Source: Halisarca cf. caerulea
Lineage: Eukaryota; Porifera; Demospongiae; Chondrillida; Halisarcidae
Direction: 5' to 3'
NCBI GenBank assembly: GCA_963170055.1
Contig: CAUJGJ010000143.1
Span: 1 to 64,000 of the forward strand
DNA length: 64,000 nt
Positions 50,100-63,934 of the stretch are shown piece by piece. The first letter of the stretch is position 1, and each line of letters starts with the position of its first letter. The notes under the pieces were generated by a model. It saw only the letters and a list, made by a program, of their open reading frames with translations, was not told the origin of the DNA and ran no database searches. The position numbers and the translations under genes are program-made.

Positions 50100-52450
50100 T
50101 GGATACACATGACCTTTCTAAAGTGCTGTGGGCGTATTGGTGTAGTGTTGGATATACTGGTGCTAATACCAATAATAGGCACTAGAACCACGCACATTCC
50201 CAGTGGACAAACATGAAGTTTCTGAAGTGCTGTGGGCGTATTTTTGTAGTGTTGGATATGCTGGTGCTAATACCAATATTTGGCACTAGCACCACGCACA
50301 TTCCCAGTGGACACACATGACCTTTCTGAAGTGCTGTGGGCGTTATTGTGTAGTGTTGGATATGCTGGTACTTACACCAATACTTGGCACTAGCACCACG
50401 CACATTCCCTGTGAACACACATGGAGTTTCTTAACGACTGTGGGCGTATTTGTGTAGTGTTGGATATGCTGGTGCTAATACCAATATTTGGCACTAGCAC
50501 CAAGCACATTCCCAGTGGACACTCATGACTTTTCTGAAGTGCTGTGGGTGTATTTGTGTAGTGTTGGATATGCTGGTGCTAATACCAATATTTGGCAGTA
50601 GCACCACGCACATTCCCAGTGGACACACATGACCTTTCTGAAGTACTGTTGGCGTATTTGTGTAGTGTGTGATATGGTGGTGCTAATACCAATATTTGGC
50701 ACTAGCACCACGCACATTCCATGTGGACACACATGAAGTTTCTTAACTACTGTGGGCGTATTTGTGTAGTGTTGGATATGCTTGTGCTAATACCAATATT
50801 TGGCACTAGCACCACTGCACATTCCGTGTGGACACACATGAAGTTTCTTAACTACTGTGGGCGTATTTGTGTAATGTTGGATATGCTGGTACTAATACGA
50901 ATATTTGGCACTAGCACCACGCACATTCCCAGTGGACACACATGACCTTTCAGAAGTACTGTGGGCGTATTTGTGTAGTGTTGGATATGCTGGTGCTAAT
51001 ACCAATACTTGGCACTAGCACCACGCACATTCCCAGAGGACAAACATTAAATTTCTGAAGTGCTGTGGGCGTATTTGTGTAGTGTTGGATATGCCGGTGC
51101 TAATACCAATATTTGGCACTAGCACCATGCACATTCCCAGTTACAGACATGAAGTTTCTGAAGTGCTGTGGGCGTATTTGTGTAGTGTTGGATATGCTGG
51201 TACTAGTACCAATACTTGGCACTAGCACCACGCACATTCCCAGTGGACACACATGAAGTTTCTTAACTACTGTGGGAGTATTTGTGTAATGTTGGATATG
51301 CTGGTGCTAATACCAATATTTGGCACTAGAACCACGCACATTCCCAGTGGACACACATGACCTTTCTGAAGTGCTGTGGGCGTATTTGTGTAGTGTTGGA
51401 TATGCTGGTGCTAATACCAATATTTGGCACTAGCACCACGCACATTCAAAGTGGACACACATTACCTGTCTGGAGTGCTGTGGGCGTATTTGTGTAGTGT
51501 TGGATAGACTGGTGCTAATACCAATATTTGGCACTAGCACCACGCACATTCCCAGTGGACACACATTACCTTTCTGAAGTGCTGTGGGCGTATTTGTGTA
51601 GTGTTGGATATGCTGGTGTTAATACCAATATTTGGCACTAGCACCACGCACATTCCCAGTTGATACTCATGACTTTTCTGAAGTGCTGTGGGCGTATTTG
51701 TGTAGTGTTGGATATGCTGGTGCTAATACCAATATTTTGAAGTAGCACCACGCACATTCCCAGTGGACACACATGAAGTTTCTTAACTACTTTGGGCGTA
51801 TTTCTGTAGTGTTGGGTATGCTGGTGTTAATACCAATATTTGGCACTAGCACCACGCACATTCCCAGTGGACACATATGAAGTTTCTTAACTACTGTGGG
51901 CGTATGTGTGTAATGTGGGATATGCTGGTGCTAATACCAATATTTGGCACTAGCACCACGCACATTCCCAGTGGACACACATGACCTTTCTGAAGTGCTG
52001 TGGGCGTATTTGTGTAGTGTTGGATATGTTGGTGCTAATACCAATATTTGGCACTAGAACCACGCACATTCCCAGTGGACAAACATGAAGTTTCTGAAGT
52101 GCTGTGGGCGTATTTTTGTAGTGTTGGATATGCTGGTGTTAATACCAATATTTGGCACTAGCACCACGCACATTCCCAGTGGACACACATGACCTTTCTG
52201 AAGTGCTGTGGGCGTTATTGTGTAGTGTTGGATATGCTGGTACTAACACCAATACTTGGCACTAGCACCACGCACATTCCCAGTGAACACACATGGAGTT
52301 TCTTAACGACTGTGGGCGTATTTGTGTAGTGTTGGATATGCTGGTGCTAATACCAATATTTGGCACTAGAACCAAGCACATTCCCAGTGGACACTCATGA
52401 CTTTTCTGAAGTGCTGTGGGTGTATTTGTGTAGTGTTGGATATGCTGGTG
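50100..52450 (+). repeat. 30-unit-offset higher-order repeat, copy 2
   Basis: Partner of 46981-49331, near-identical. The left breakpoint lies in the monomer at about 50046, directly after the displaced patch. The right breakpoint is at about 52450, where a GCACAAAGCACATTCC monomer appears. Confidence 0.9.
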
Positions 52451-52682
52451 CTAATACCAATATTTGGCACTAGCACAAAGCACATTCCCAGTGGACACTC
52501 ATGACTTTTCTGAAGTGCTGTGGGTGTATTTGTGTAGTGTTGGATATGCTGGTGCTAATACCAATATTTGGCAGTAGCACCACGCACATTCCCAGTGGAC
52601 ACACATGACCTTTCTGAAGTACTGTTGGCGTATTTGTGTAGTGTTGGATATGCTGGTGCTAATAACAATATTTGGCACTAGC

Positions 52683-54450
52683 ACCACTGCACATTCCGTG
52701 TGGACACACATGAAGTTTCTTAACTACTGTGGGCGTATTTGTGTAATGTTGGATATGCTGGTACTAATACGAATATTTGGCACTAGCACCACGCACATTC
52801 CCAGTGGACACACATGACCTTTCTGAAGTACTGTGGGCGTATTTGTGTAGTGTTGGATATGCTGGTGCTAATACCAATACTTGGCACTAGCACCACGCAC
52901 ATTCCCAGAGGACACACATTAAATTTCTGAAGTGCTGTGGGCGTATTTGTGTAGTGTTGGATATGCTGGTGCTAATACCAATATTTGGCACTAGCACCAT
53001 GCACATTCCCAGTTACAGACATGAAGTTTCTGAAGTGCTGTGGGCGTATTTGTGTAGTGTTGGATATGCTGGTACTAGTACCAATACTTGGCACTAGCAC
53101 CACGCACATTCCCAGTGGACACACATGAAGTTTCTTAACTACTGTGGGCGTATTTGTGTAATGTTGGATATGCTGGTGCTAATACCAATATTTGGCACTA
53201 GAACCACGCACATTCCCAGTGGACACACATGACCTTTCTGAAGTGCTGTGGGCGTATTTGTGTAGTGTTGGATATGCTGGTGCTAATACCAATATTTGGC
53301 ACTAGCACCACGCACATTCAAAGTGGACACACATTACCTTTCTGAAGTGCTGTGGGCGTATTTGTGTAGTGTTAGATATGCTGGTGCTAATACCAATATT
53401 TGGCACTAGCACCACGCACATTCCCAGTGGACACACATTACCTTTCTGAAGTGCTGTGGGCGTATTTGTGTAGTGTTGGATATGCTGGTGCTAATACCAA
53501 TATTTGGCACTAGCACCACGCACATTCCCAGTTGATACTCATGACTTTTCTGAAGTGCTGTGGGCGTATTTGTGTAGTGTTGGATATGCTGGTGCTAATA
53601 CCAATATTTTGAACTAGCACCACGCACATTCCCAGTGGACACACATGAAGTTTCTTAACTACTTTGGGCGTATTTCTGTAGTGTTGGGTATGCTGGTGCT
53701 AATACCAATATTTGGCACTAGCACCACGCACATTCCCAGCGGACACACATGAAGTTTCTTAAATACAGTGGGCGTATATGTGTAATGTGGGATATGTTGG
53801 TGCTAATACCAATATTTGGCACTAGCACTACGCACATTCCCAGTGGACACACATGACCTTTCTGAAGTGCTGTGGGCGTATTTGTGTAGTGTTGGATATG
53901 CTGGTGCTAATACCAAAATTTGGCACTAGCACCACGCACATTCCCAGTGGACACACATTACTTTTCTGAAGTGCTGTGGGCGTATTTGTGTAGTGTTGGA
54001 TATGCTGGTGCTAATACCAATATTTGGCACTATCACCACGCACATTTCCAGTGGACACACATGAAGTTTCATAAGTGTTAAGGGCGTATTTGTGTAGTGT
54101 TGGATATGCTGGTTCTAATACCAATATTTGGCACTAGCACCACGCACATTCCCAGTGAACACACATGAAGTTTCTAAACTACTGTGGGCGTATTTGTGTA
54201 ATGTGGGAAATGCTGGTGCTAATAAAAATATTTGGCACTAGCACCACGCACATTCCCAGTGGACACACATGAAGTTTCTTAACTACTTTAGGCGTATTTC
54301 TGTAGTTTTGGGTATGCTGGTGCTAACACCAATATTTGTCACTAGCACCATGTACATTCCCAGTGGACACACATGACTTTTCTGAAGTGCTGTGGGCGTA
54401 TTTGTGTAGTGTTGGATATGCTGGTGCTAATAACAATATTTGGCACTAGC
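52683..54450 (+). repeat. 17-unit higher-order repeat, copy 1 (right arm)
   Basis: Begins at the 105-bp marker monomer (ACCACTGCACATTCCGTG). The next equivalent marker is at 54451, an offset of 1768 bases or exactly 17 monomers. The shared order is GGTACTAATACGAAT, CAGAGGACACACATTAAAT, GTTACAGACATG, GGTACTAGTACC, then CATTCAAAGTGGACAC. Confidence 0.82.
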
Positions 54451-55580
54451 ACCACTGCACATTCCGTGTGGACACACATGAAGTTTCTTAACTAATGTGG
54501 GCGTATTTGTGTAATGTTGGATATGCTGGTACTAATACGAATATTTGGCACTAGCACCACGCACATTCCCAGTGGACACACATGACCTTTCTGAAGTACT
54601 GTGGGCGTATTTGTGTAGTGTTGGATATGCTGGTGCTAATACCAATACTTGGCACTAGCACCACGCACATTCCCAGAGGACACACATTAAATTTCTGAAG
54701 TGCTGTGGGCGTATTTGTGTAGTGTTGGATATGCCGGTGCTAATACCAATATTTGGCACTAGCACCATGCACATTCCCAGTTACAGACATGAAGTTTCTG
54801 AAGTGCTGTGGGCGTATTTGTGTAGTGTTGGATATGCTGGTACTAGTACCAATACTTGGCACTAGCACCACGCACATTCCCAGTGGACACACATGAAGTT
54901 TCTTAACTACTGTGGGCGTATTTGTGTAATGTTGTATATGCTGGTGCTAATACCAATATTTGGCAATAGAACCACGCACATTCCCAGTGGACACACATGA
55001 CCTTTCTGAAGTGCTGTGGGCGTATTTGTGTAGTGTTGGATATGCTGGTGCTAATACCAATATTTGGCACTAGCACCACGCACATTCAAAGTGTACACAC
55101 ATTACCTTTCTGAAGTGCTGTGGGCGTATTTGTGTAGTGTTGGATATGCTGGTGCTAATACCAATATTTGGCAGTAGCACCACGCACATTCCCAGTGGAC
55201 ACACATTACCTTTCTGAAGTGCTGTGGGCGTATTTGTGTAGTGTTGGATATGCTGGTGCTAATACCAATATTTGGCACTAGCACCACGCACATTCAAAGT
55301 GGACACACATTACCTTTCTGAAGTGCTGTGGGCGTATTTGTGTAGTGTTGGATATGCTGGTGCTAATACCAATATTTGGCACTAGCACCACGCACATTCC
55401 CAGTGGACACACATTACCTTTCTGAAGTGCTGTGGGCGTATTTGTGTAGTGTTGGATATGCTGGTGCTAATACCAATATTTGGCACTAGCACCACGCACA
55501 TTCCCAGTTGATACTCATGACTTTTCTGAAGTGCTGTGGGCGTATTTGTGTAGTGTTGGATATGCTGGTGCTAATACCAA
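54451..55580 (+). repeat. 17-unit higher-order repeat, copy 2 (right arm, with extra monomers)
   Basis: Starts in register with 52683. The offset grows from 1768 to about 1977 because about two extra monomers (TTTGGCAGTAGCACC and a second CATTCAAAGTGG) lie near 55080-55300. It then merges into the 7/10-unit block. Confidence 0.72.
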
Positions 55581-57960
55581 TATTTTGAACTAGCACCACG
55601 CACATTCCCAGTGGACACACATGAAGTTTCTTAACTACTTTGGGCGTATTTCTGTAGTGTTGGGTATGCTGGTGCTAATACCAATATTTGGCACTAGCAC
55701 CACGCACATTCCCAGTGGACACACATGACATTTCTTAACTACTGTGGGCGTATTTGTGTAGTGTTGGATATGCTGGTGCTAATACCAATATTTGGCACTA
55801 GCACCACGCACATTCCCAGTGGACACACATGAAGTTTCTTAAATACAGTGGGCGATATATGTGTAATGTGGGATATGTTGGTGCTAATACCAATATTTGG
55901 CACTAGCACTACGCACATTTCCAGTGGACACACATGACCTTTCTGAAGTGCTGTGGGCGTATTTGTGTAGTGTTGGATATGGTGGTGCTAATACCAAAAT
56001 TTGGCACTAGCACCACGCACATTCCCAGTGGACACACATTACTTTTCTGAAGTGCTGTGGGCGTATTTGTGTAGTGTTGGATATGCTGGTGCTAATACCA
56101 ATATTTGGCACTAGCACCACGCACATTCCCAGTGGACACACATTACCTTTCTGAAGTGCTGTGGGCGTATTTGTGTAGTGTTGGATATGCTGGTGCTAAT
56201 ACCAATATTTGGCACTAGCACCACGCACATTCCCAGTTGATACTCATGACTTTTCTGAAGTGCTGTGGGCGTATTTGTGTAGTGTTGGATATGCTGGTGC
56301 TAATACCAATATTTTGAACTAGCACCACGCACATTCCCAGTGGACACACATGAAGTTTCTTAACTACTTTGGGCGTATTTCTGTAGTGTTGGGTATGCTG
56401 GTGCTAATACCAATATTTGGCACTAGCACCACGCACATTCCCAGTGGACACACATGACATTTCTTAACTACTGTGGGCGTATTTGTGTAGTGTTGGATAT
56501 GCTGGTGCTAATACCAATATTTGGCACTAGCACCACGCACATTCCCAGTGGACACACATGAAGTTTCTTAAATACAGTGGGCGATATATGTGTAATGTGG
56601 GATATGTTGGTGCTAATACCAATATTTGGCACTAGCACTACGCACATTTCCAGTGGACACACATGACCTTTCTGAAGTGCTGTGGGCGTATTTGTGTAGT
56701 GTTGGATATGGTGGTGCTAATACCAAAATTTGGCACTAGCACCACGCACATTCCCAGTGGACACACATTACTTTTCTGAAGTGCTGTGGGCGTATTTGTG
56801 TAGTGTTGGATATGCTGGTTCTAATACCAATATTTGGCACTATCACCACGCACATTTCCAGTGGACACACATGAAGTTTCTGAAGGGCTAAGGGCGTATT
56901 TGTGTAGTGTTGGATATGCTGGTTCTAATACCAATATTTGGCACTAGCACCACGCACATTCCCAGTGGACACACATGACCTTTCTGAAGTGCTGTGGGCG
57001 TATTTGTGTAGTGTTGGATATGCTGGTGCTAATACCAATATTTGGCACTAGCACCACGCACATTCAAAGTGGACACACATTACCTTTCTGAAGTGCTGTG
57101 GGCGTATTTGTGTAGTGTTGGATATGCTGGTGCTAATACCAATATTTGGCACTAGCACCACGCACATTCCCAGTGGACACACATTACCTTTCTGAAGTGC
57201 TGTGGGCGTATTTGTGTAGTGTTGGATATGCTGGTGCTAATACCAATATTTGGCACTAGCACCACGCACATTCCCAGTTGATACTCATGACTTTTCTGAA
57301 GTGCTGTGGGCGTATTTGTGTAGTGTTGGATATGCTGGTGCTAATACCAATATTTTGAACTAGCACCACGCACATTCCCAGTGGACACACATGAAGTTTC
57401 TTAACTACTTTGGGCGTATTTCTGTAGTGTTGGGTATGCTGGTGCTAATACCAATATTTGGCACTAGCACCACGCACATTCCCAGTGGACACACATGACA
57501 TTTCTTAACTACTGTGGGCGTATTTGTGTAGTGTTGGATATGCTGGTGCTAATACCAATATTTGGCACTAGCACCACGCACATTCCCAGTGGACACACAT
57601 GAAGTTTCTTAAATACAGTGGGCGATATATGTGTAATGTGGGATATGTTGGAGCTAATACCAATATTTGGCACTAGCACTACGCACATTTCCAGTGGACA
57701 CACATGACCTTTCTGAAGTGCTGTGGGCGTATTTGTGTAGTGTTGGATATGGTGGTGCTAATACCAAAATTTGGCATTAGCACCACGCACATTCCCAGTG
57801 GACACACATTACTTTTCTGAAGTGCTGTGGGCGTATTTGTGTAGTGTTGGATATGCTGGTGCTAATACCAATATTTGGCACTATCACCACGCACATTTCC
57901 AGTGGACACACATGAAGTTTCTGAAGGGCTAAGGGCGTATTTGTGTAGTGTTGGATATGC
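55581..57960 (+). repeat. Triplicated block with 7- and 10-unit spacing
   Basis: The ordered variants ATGACATTTCTTAAC, GGGCGATATATGTGTAATG, GCACTACGCACATTTCC, CCAAAATTTGGCA occur at about 55728-56000, 56457-56730 and 57498-57770: offsets 729 (7 monomers) and 1041 (10 monomers). The extra monomers in the second interval include two GGTTCTAATACC units and a CATTCAAAGTGG unit. Confidence 0.85.
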
Positions 57961-59390
57961 TGGTTCTAATACCAATATTTGGCACTAGCACCACGCACAT
58001 TCTCAGTGGACACTCATGACCTTTCGGAACTACTGTGGGCATATTTGTGTAGTGTTGGATATGCTGGTGCTAATACTAATATTTGGCACTAGCACCACGC
58101 ACATTCCCAGTGAACACACAGTGAGTTTCTTAACTACTGTGGGCGTATTTGTGTAGTGTTGGATATGCTGGTGCTAATACCAATATCTGGCACTAGCACC
58201 ACGCACATTCCCAGTGGACACACATGAAGTTTCTTAAATACAGTGGGCGTATATGTGTAATGTGGGATATGTTGGTGCTAATACCAATATTTGGCACTAT
58301 CACCACGTACATTTCCAGTGGACACACATGAAGTTTCTGAAGTGCTAAGGGCGTATTTGTGTAGTGTTGGATATGCTGGTTCTAATACCAATATTTGGCA
58401 CTAGCACCACGCACATTCTCAGTGGACACTCATGACCTTTCGGAAGTGCTGTGGGCATATTTGTGTAGTGTTGGATATGCTGGTGCTAATACCAATATTT
58501 GGCACTAGCACCACGCACATTCCCAGTGAACACACAGTGAGTTTCTTAACTACTGTGGGCGTATTTGTGTAGTGTTGGATATGCTGGTGCTAATACCAAT
58601 ATTTGGCACTAGCACCAAGCACATTCCCAGTGAACACACATGAAGTTTCTAAACTACTGTGGGCGTATTTGTTTAATGTGGGATATGCTGGTGCTAATAC
58701 CAATATTTGGCACTAGCACCACGCACATTCCCAGTGGACACACATGAAGTTTCTTAACTACTTTGGGCGTATTTCTGTAGTGTTGGGTATTCTGGTGCTA
58801 ATACCAATATTTGTCACTAGCACCATGTACATTCCCAGTGGAAACACATGACTTTTCTGAAGTGCTGTGGGTGAATTTGTGTAGTGTTGGATATGCTGGT
58901 GCTAATACCAATATTTGGCACTATCACCACGCACATTCCCAGTGAACACACAGTGAGTTTCTTAACTACTGTGGGCGTATTTGTGTAGTGTTGGATATGC
59001 TGGTGCTAATACCAATATTTGGCACTAGCACCACGCACATTCCCAGTGGACACACATGAAGTTTCTTAAATACAGTGGGCGTATATGTGTAATGTGGGAT
59101 ATGTTGGTGCTAATACCAATATTTGGCACTATCACCACGCACATTTCCAGTGGACACACATGAAGTTTCTGAAGTGCTAAGGGCGTATTTGTGTAGTGTT
59201 GGATATGCTGGTTCTAATACCAATATTTGGCACTAGCACCACGCACATTCTCAGAGGACACTCATGACCTTTCGGAAGTGCTGTGGGCATATTTGTGTAG
59301 TGTTGGATATGCTGGTGCTAATACCAATATTTGGCACTAGCACCACGCACATTCCCAGTGAACACACAGTGAGTTTCTTAACTACTGTGG
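57961..59390 (+). repeat. Eight-unit higher-order repeat with GAACACACAGTGAG monomers
   Basis: The CTATCACCACG-CACATTTCC monomer at 58297 recurs at 59129, an offset of 832 bases or exactly eight monomers. Neighbours GTGCTAAGGGCG, GGTTCTAATACC and CTCATGACCTTTCGGAAG keep their order. The GAACACACAGTGAG variant (about 58110, 58528, 58942, 59358) differs by one base from the GAACACGCAGTGAG form in the macro-repeats. Confidence 0.8.
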
Positions 59391-60396
59391 GCGTATATGT
59401 GTAGTGTTGGATATGCTGGTGCTAATAACAATATTTGGCACTAGCACCAAGCACATTCCCAGTGAACACACATGAAGTTTCTAAACTACTGTGGGCGTAT
59501 TTGTGTAATGTGGGATATGCTGGTGCTAATACCAATATTTGGCACTAGCACCACGCACATTCCCAGTGGACAAACATGAAGTTTCTTAACTACTTTGGGC
59601 GTATTTCTGTAGTGTTGGGTATGCTGGTGCTAACACCAATATTTGTCACTAGCACCATGTACATTCCCAGTGGACACACATGACTTTTCTGAAGTGCTGT
59701 GGGTGAATTTGTGTAGTGTTGGATATGCTGGTGCTAATACCAATATTTGGCACTAGCACCACGCACATTCCCAGTGGACACACATGACCTTTCTGAAGTA
59801 CTGTTGGCGTATATGTGTAGTGTGTGATATGGTGGTGCTAATACCAATATTTGGCACTAGCACCACGCACATTCCATGTGAACACACATGAAGATTCTTA
59901 ACTACTGTGGGCGTATTTGTGTAGTGTTGGATATGCTGGTGCTAATAACAATATTTGGCACTAGCACCACTGCACATTCCCAGTGGACACACATGAAGTT
60001 TCTTAACTACTGTGGGCGTATTTGTGTAATGTTGGATATGCTGGTGCTAATACCAATATTTGGCACTAGAACCACGCACATTCCCAGTGGACACACATGA
60101 CCTTTCTGAAGTGCTGTGGGCGTATTTGTGTAGTGTTGGATATGCTGGTGCTAATACCAATATTTGGCACTAGCACCACGCACATTCAAAGTGGACACAC
60201 ATTACCTTTCTGAAGTGCTGTGGGCGTATATGTGTAGTGTTGGATATGCTGGTGCTAATACCAATATTTGGCACTAGCACCACGCGCAATCCCAGTGGAC
60301 ACACATGAAGTTTCTTAACTACTGTGGGCGTATTTGTGTAATGATGGATATGCTAGTGCTAATACCAATATTTGGCACTAGCACCACGCACATTCC
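59391..60396 (+). repeat. Transition monomers, no clear higher-order unit
   Basis: About ten monomers joining the eight-unit block to the last 17-unit repeats. They include CATTCCATGTGAAC (a hybrid of two marker variants), GCACCACGCGCAATCC and GTAATGATGGATATGC. Nothing else seen. Confidence 0.65.
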
Positions 60397-62165
60397 ATGT
60401 GGACACACATGAAGTTTCTTAACTACTGTGGGCGTATTTGTGTAGTGTTGGATATGCTGGTGCTAATACCAATATTTGGCAATAGCAACACTGCACATTC
60501 CGTGTGGATACACATGAAGTTTCTTAACTACTGTGGGCGTATTTGTGTATTGTTGGATATGCTGGTGCTAATAACAATATTTGGCACTAGCAACACTGCA
60601 CATTCCGTGTGGATACACATGAAGTTTCTTAACTAATGTGGGCGTATTTGTGTAATGTTGGATATGCAGGTACTAATACGAATATTTGGCACTAGCACCA
60701 CGCACATTCCCAGTGGACACACATGACCTTTCTGAAGTACTGTGGGCGTATTTGTGTAGTGTTGGATATGCTGGTGCTAATACCAATACTTGGCACTAGC
60801 ACCACGCACATTCCCAGTGGACACACATTAAATTTCTGAAGTGCTGTGGGCGTATTTGTGTAGTGTTGGATATGCTGGTGCTAATACCAATATTTGGCAC
60901 TAGCACCATGCACATTCCCAGTTACAGACATGAAGTTTCTGAAGTGCTGTGGGCGTATTTGTGTAGTGTTGGATATGCTGGTGCTAGTACCAATACTTGG
61001 CACTAGCACCACGCACATTCCCAGTGGACACACATGAAGTTTCTTAACTACTGTGGGCGTATTTGTGTAATGTTGGATATGCTGGTGCTAATACCAATAT
61101 TTGACAATAGAACCACGCACATTCCCAGTGGACACACATGACCTTTCTGAAGTGCTGTGGGCGTATTTGTGTAGTGTTGGATATGCTGGTGCTAATACCA
61201 ATATTTGGCATTAGCGCTACGCACATTCAAAGTGGACACACATTACCTTTCTGAAGTGCTGTGGGCGTATTTGTGTAGTGTTGGATATGCTGGTGCTAAT
61301 ACCAATATTTGGCACTAGCACCACGCACATTCCCAGTGGACACACATTACCTTTCTGAAGTGCTGTGGGCGTATTTGTGTAGTGTTGGATATGGTGGTGC
61401 TAATACCAATATTAGGCACTAGCACCACGCACATTCCCAGTGGACACACATGACCTTTCTGAAGTGCTGTGGGCGTATTTGTGTAGTGTTGGATATGTTG
61501 GTGCTAATACCAATATTAGGCACTAGCACCACGCACATTCAAAGTGGACACACATTACCTTTCTGAAGTGCTGTGGGCGTATTTGTGTAGTGTTGGATAT
61601 GCTGGTGCTAATACCAATATTTGGCACTAGCACCACGCACATTCCCAGTGGACACACATTACCTTTCTGAAGTGCTGTGGGCGTATTTGTGTAGTGTTGG
61701 ATATGCTGGTGCTAATACCAATATTTGGCACTAGCACCACGCACATTCCCAGTTGATACTCATGACTTTTCTTAAGAGCTGTGGGCGTATTTGTGTAGTG
61801 TTGGATATGCTGGTGCTAATAACAATATTTTGAACTAGCACCACGCACATTCCCAGTGAACACACATGGAGTTTCTTAACTACTGAGGGCGTATTTGTGT
61901 AGTGTTGGATATGCTGGTGCTACTACCAATATTTGGCACTAGCACCAAGCACATTCCCAGTGGACACACATGAAGTTTCTAAACTACTGTGGGCGTATTT
62001 GTGTAGTGTTGGATATGCTGGTGCTAATACCAATATTTGGCACTAGCACCACGCACATTCCCAGTTGATACTCATGACTTTTCTTAAGAGCTGTGGGCGT
62101 ATTTGTGTAGTGTTGGATATGCTAGTGCTAATACCAATATTTGGCACTAGCACCACGCACATTCC
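60397..62165 (+). repeat. 17-unit higher-order repeat, copy 1 (right edge)
   Basis: Repeats as 62166-63934 at a constant offset of 1769 bases. Shared private variants: CAATAGCAACACTGC, CGTGTGGATACACATG (twice), TATGCAGGTACTAATACG, GCATTAGCGCTACGC, AATATTAGGCACTAGC, TTTTCTTAAGAGCTGTGG and GGTGCTACTACC. Confidence 0.92.
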
Positions 62166-63934
62166 ATGTGGACACACATGAAGTTTCTTAACTACTGTGG
62201 GCGTATTTGTGTAGTGTTGGATATGCTGGTGCTAATACCAATATTTGGCAATAGCAACACTGCACATTCCGTGTGGATACACATGAAGTTTCTTAACTAC
62301 TGTGGGCGTATTTGTGTATTGTTGGATATGCTGGTGCTAATAACAATATTTGGCACTAGCAACACTGCACATTCCGTGTGGATACACATGAAGTTTCTTA
62401 ACTAATGTGGGCGTATTTGTGTAATGTTGGATATGCAGGTACTAATACGAATGTTTGGCACTAGCACCACGCACATTCCCAGTGGACACACATGACCTTT
62501 CTGAAGTACTGTGGGCGTATTTGTGTAGTGTTGGATATGCTGGTGCTAATACCAATACTTGGCACTAGCACCACGCACATTCCCAGTGGACACACATTAA
62601 ATTTCTGAAGTGCTGTGGGCGTATTTGTGTAGTGTTGGATATGCTGGTGCTAATACCAATATTTGGCACTAGCACCATGCACATTCCCAGTTACAGACAT
62701 GAAGTTTCTGAAGTGCTGTGGGCGTATTTGTGTAGTGTTGGATATGCTGGTGCTAGTACCAATACTTGGCACTAGCACCACGCACATTCCCAGTGGACAC
62801 ACATGAAGTTTCTTAACTACTGTGGGCGTATTTGTGTAATGTTGGATATGCTGGTGCTAATACCAATATTTGACACTAGAACCACGCACATTCCCAGTGG
62901 ACACACATGACCTTTCTGAAGTGCTGTGGGCGTATTTGTGTAGTGTTGGATATGCTGGTGCTAATACCAATATTTGGCATTAGCGCTACGCACATTCAAA
63001 GTGGACACACATTACCTTTCTGAAGTGCTGTGGGCGTATTTGTGTAGTGTTGGATATGCTGGTGCTAATACCAATATTTGGCACTAGCACCACGCACATT
63101 CCCAGTGGACACACATTACCTTTCTGAAGTGCTGTGGGCGTATTTGTGTAGTGTTGGATATGGTGGTGCTAATACCAATATTAGGCACTAGCACCACGCA
63201 CATTGCCAGTGGACACACATGACCTTTCTGAAGTGCTGTGGGAATATTTGTGTAGTGTTGGATATGTTGGTGCTAATACCAATATTAGGCACTAGCACCA
63301 CGCACATTCAAAGTGGACACACATTACCTTTCTGAAGTGCTGTGGGCGTATTTTTGTAGTGTTGGATATGCTGGTGCTAATACCAATATTTGGCACTAGC
63401 ACCACGCACATTCCCAGTGGACACACATTACCTTTCTGAAGTGCTGTGGGCGTATTTGTGTAGTGTTGGATATGCTGGTGCTAATACCAATATTTGGCAC
63501 TAGCACCACGCACATTCCCAGTTGATACTCATGACTTTTCTTAAGAGCTGTGGGCGTATTTGTGTAGTGTTGGATATGCTGGTGCTAATAACAATATTTT
63601 GAACTAGCACCACGCACATTCCCAGTGAACACACATGGAGTTTCTTAACTACTGAGGGCGTATTTGTGTAGTGTTGGATATGCTGGTGCTACTACCAATA
63701 TTTGGCACTAGCACCAAGCACATTCCCAGTGGACACACATGAAGTTTCTAAACTACTGTGGGCGTATTTGTGTAGTGTTGGATATGCTGGTGCTAATACC
63801 AATATTTGGCACTAGCACCACGCACATTCCCAGTTGATACTCATGACTTTTCTTAAGAGCTGTGGGCGTATTTGTGTAGTGTTGGATATGCTGGTGCTAA
63901 TACAAATATTTGGCACTAGCACCACGCACATTCC
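62166..63934 (+). repeat. 17-unit higher-order repeat, copy 2 (right edge)
   Basis: Near-identical partner of the preceding block, with few private changes (GAATGTTTGGC at about 62450, ATTGCCAGTGG at about 63202, GTGGGAATATTTG at about 63238). After about 63900 the copies part: the partner enters its ATGTGGACAC marker monomer whereas this copy continues with a TTAACTACTTTGGG monomer to the window end. Confidence 0.9.
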
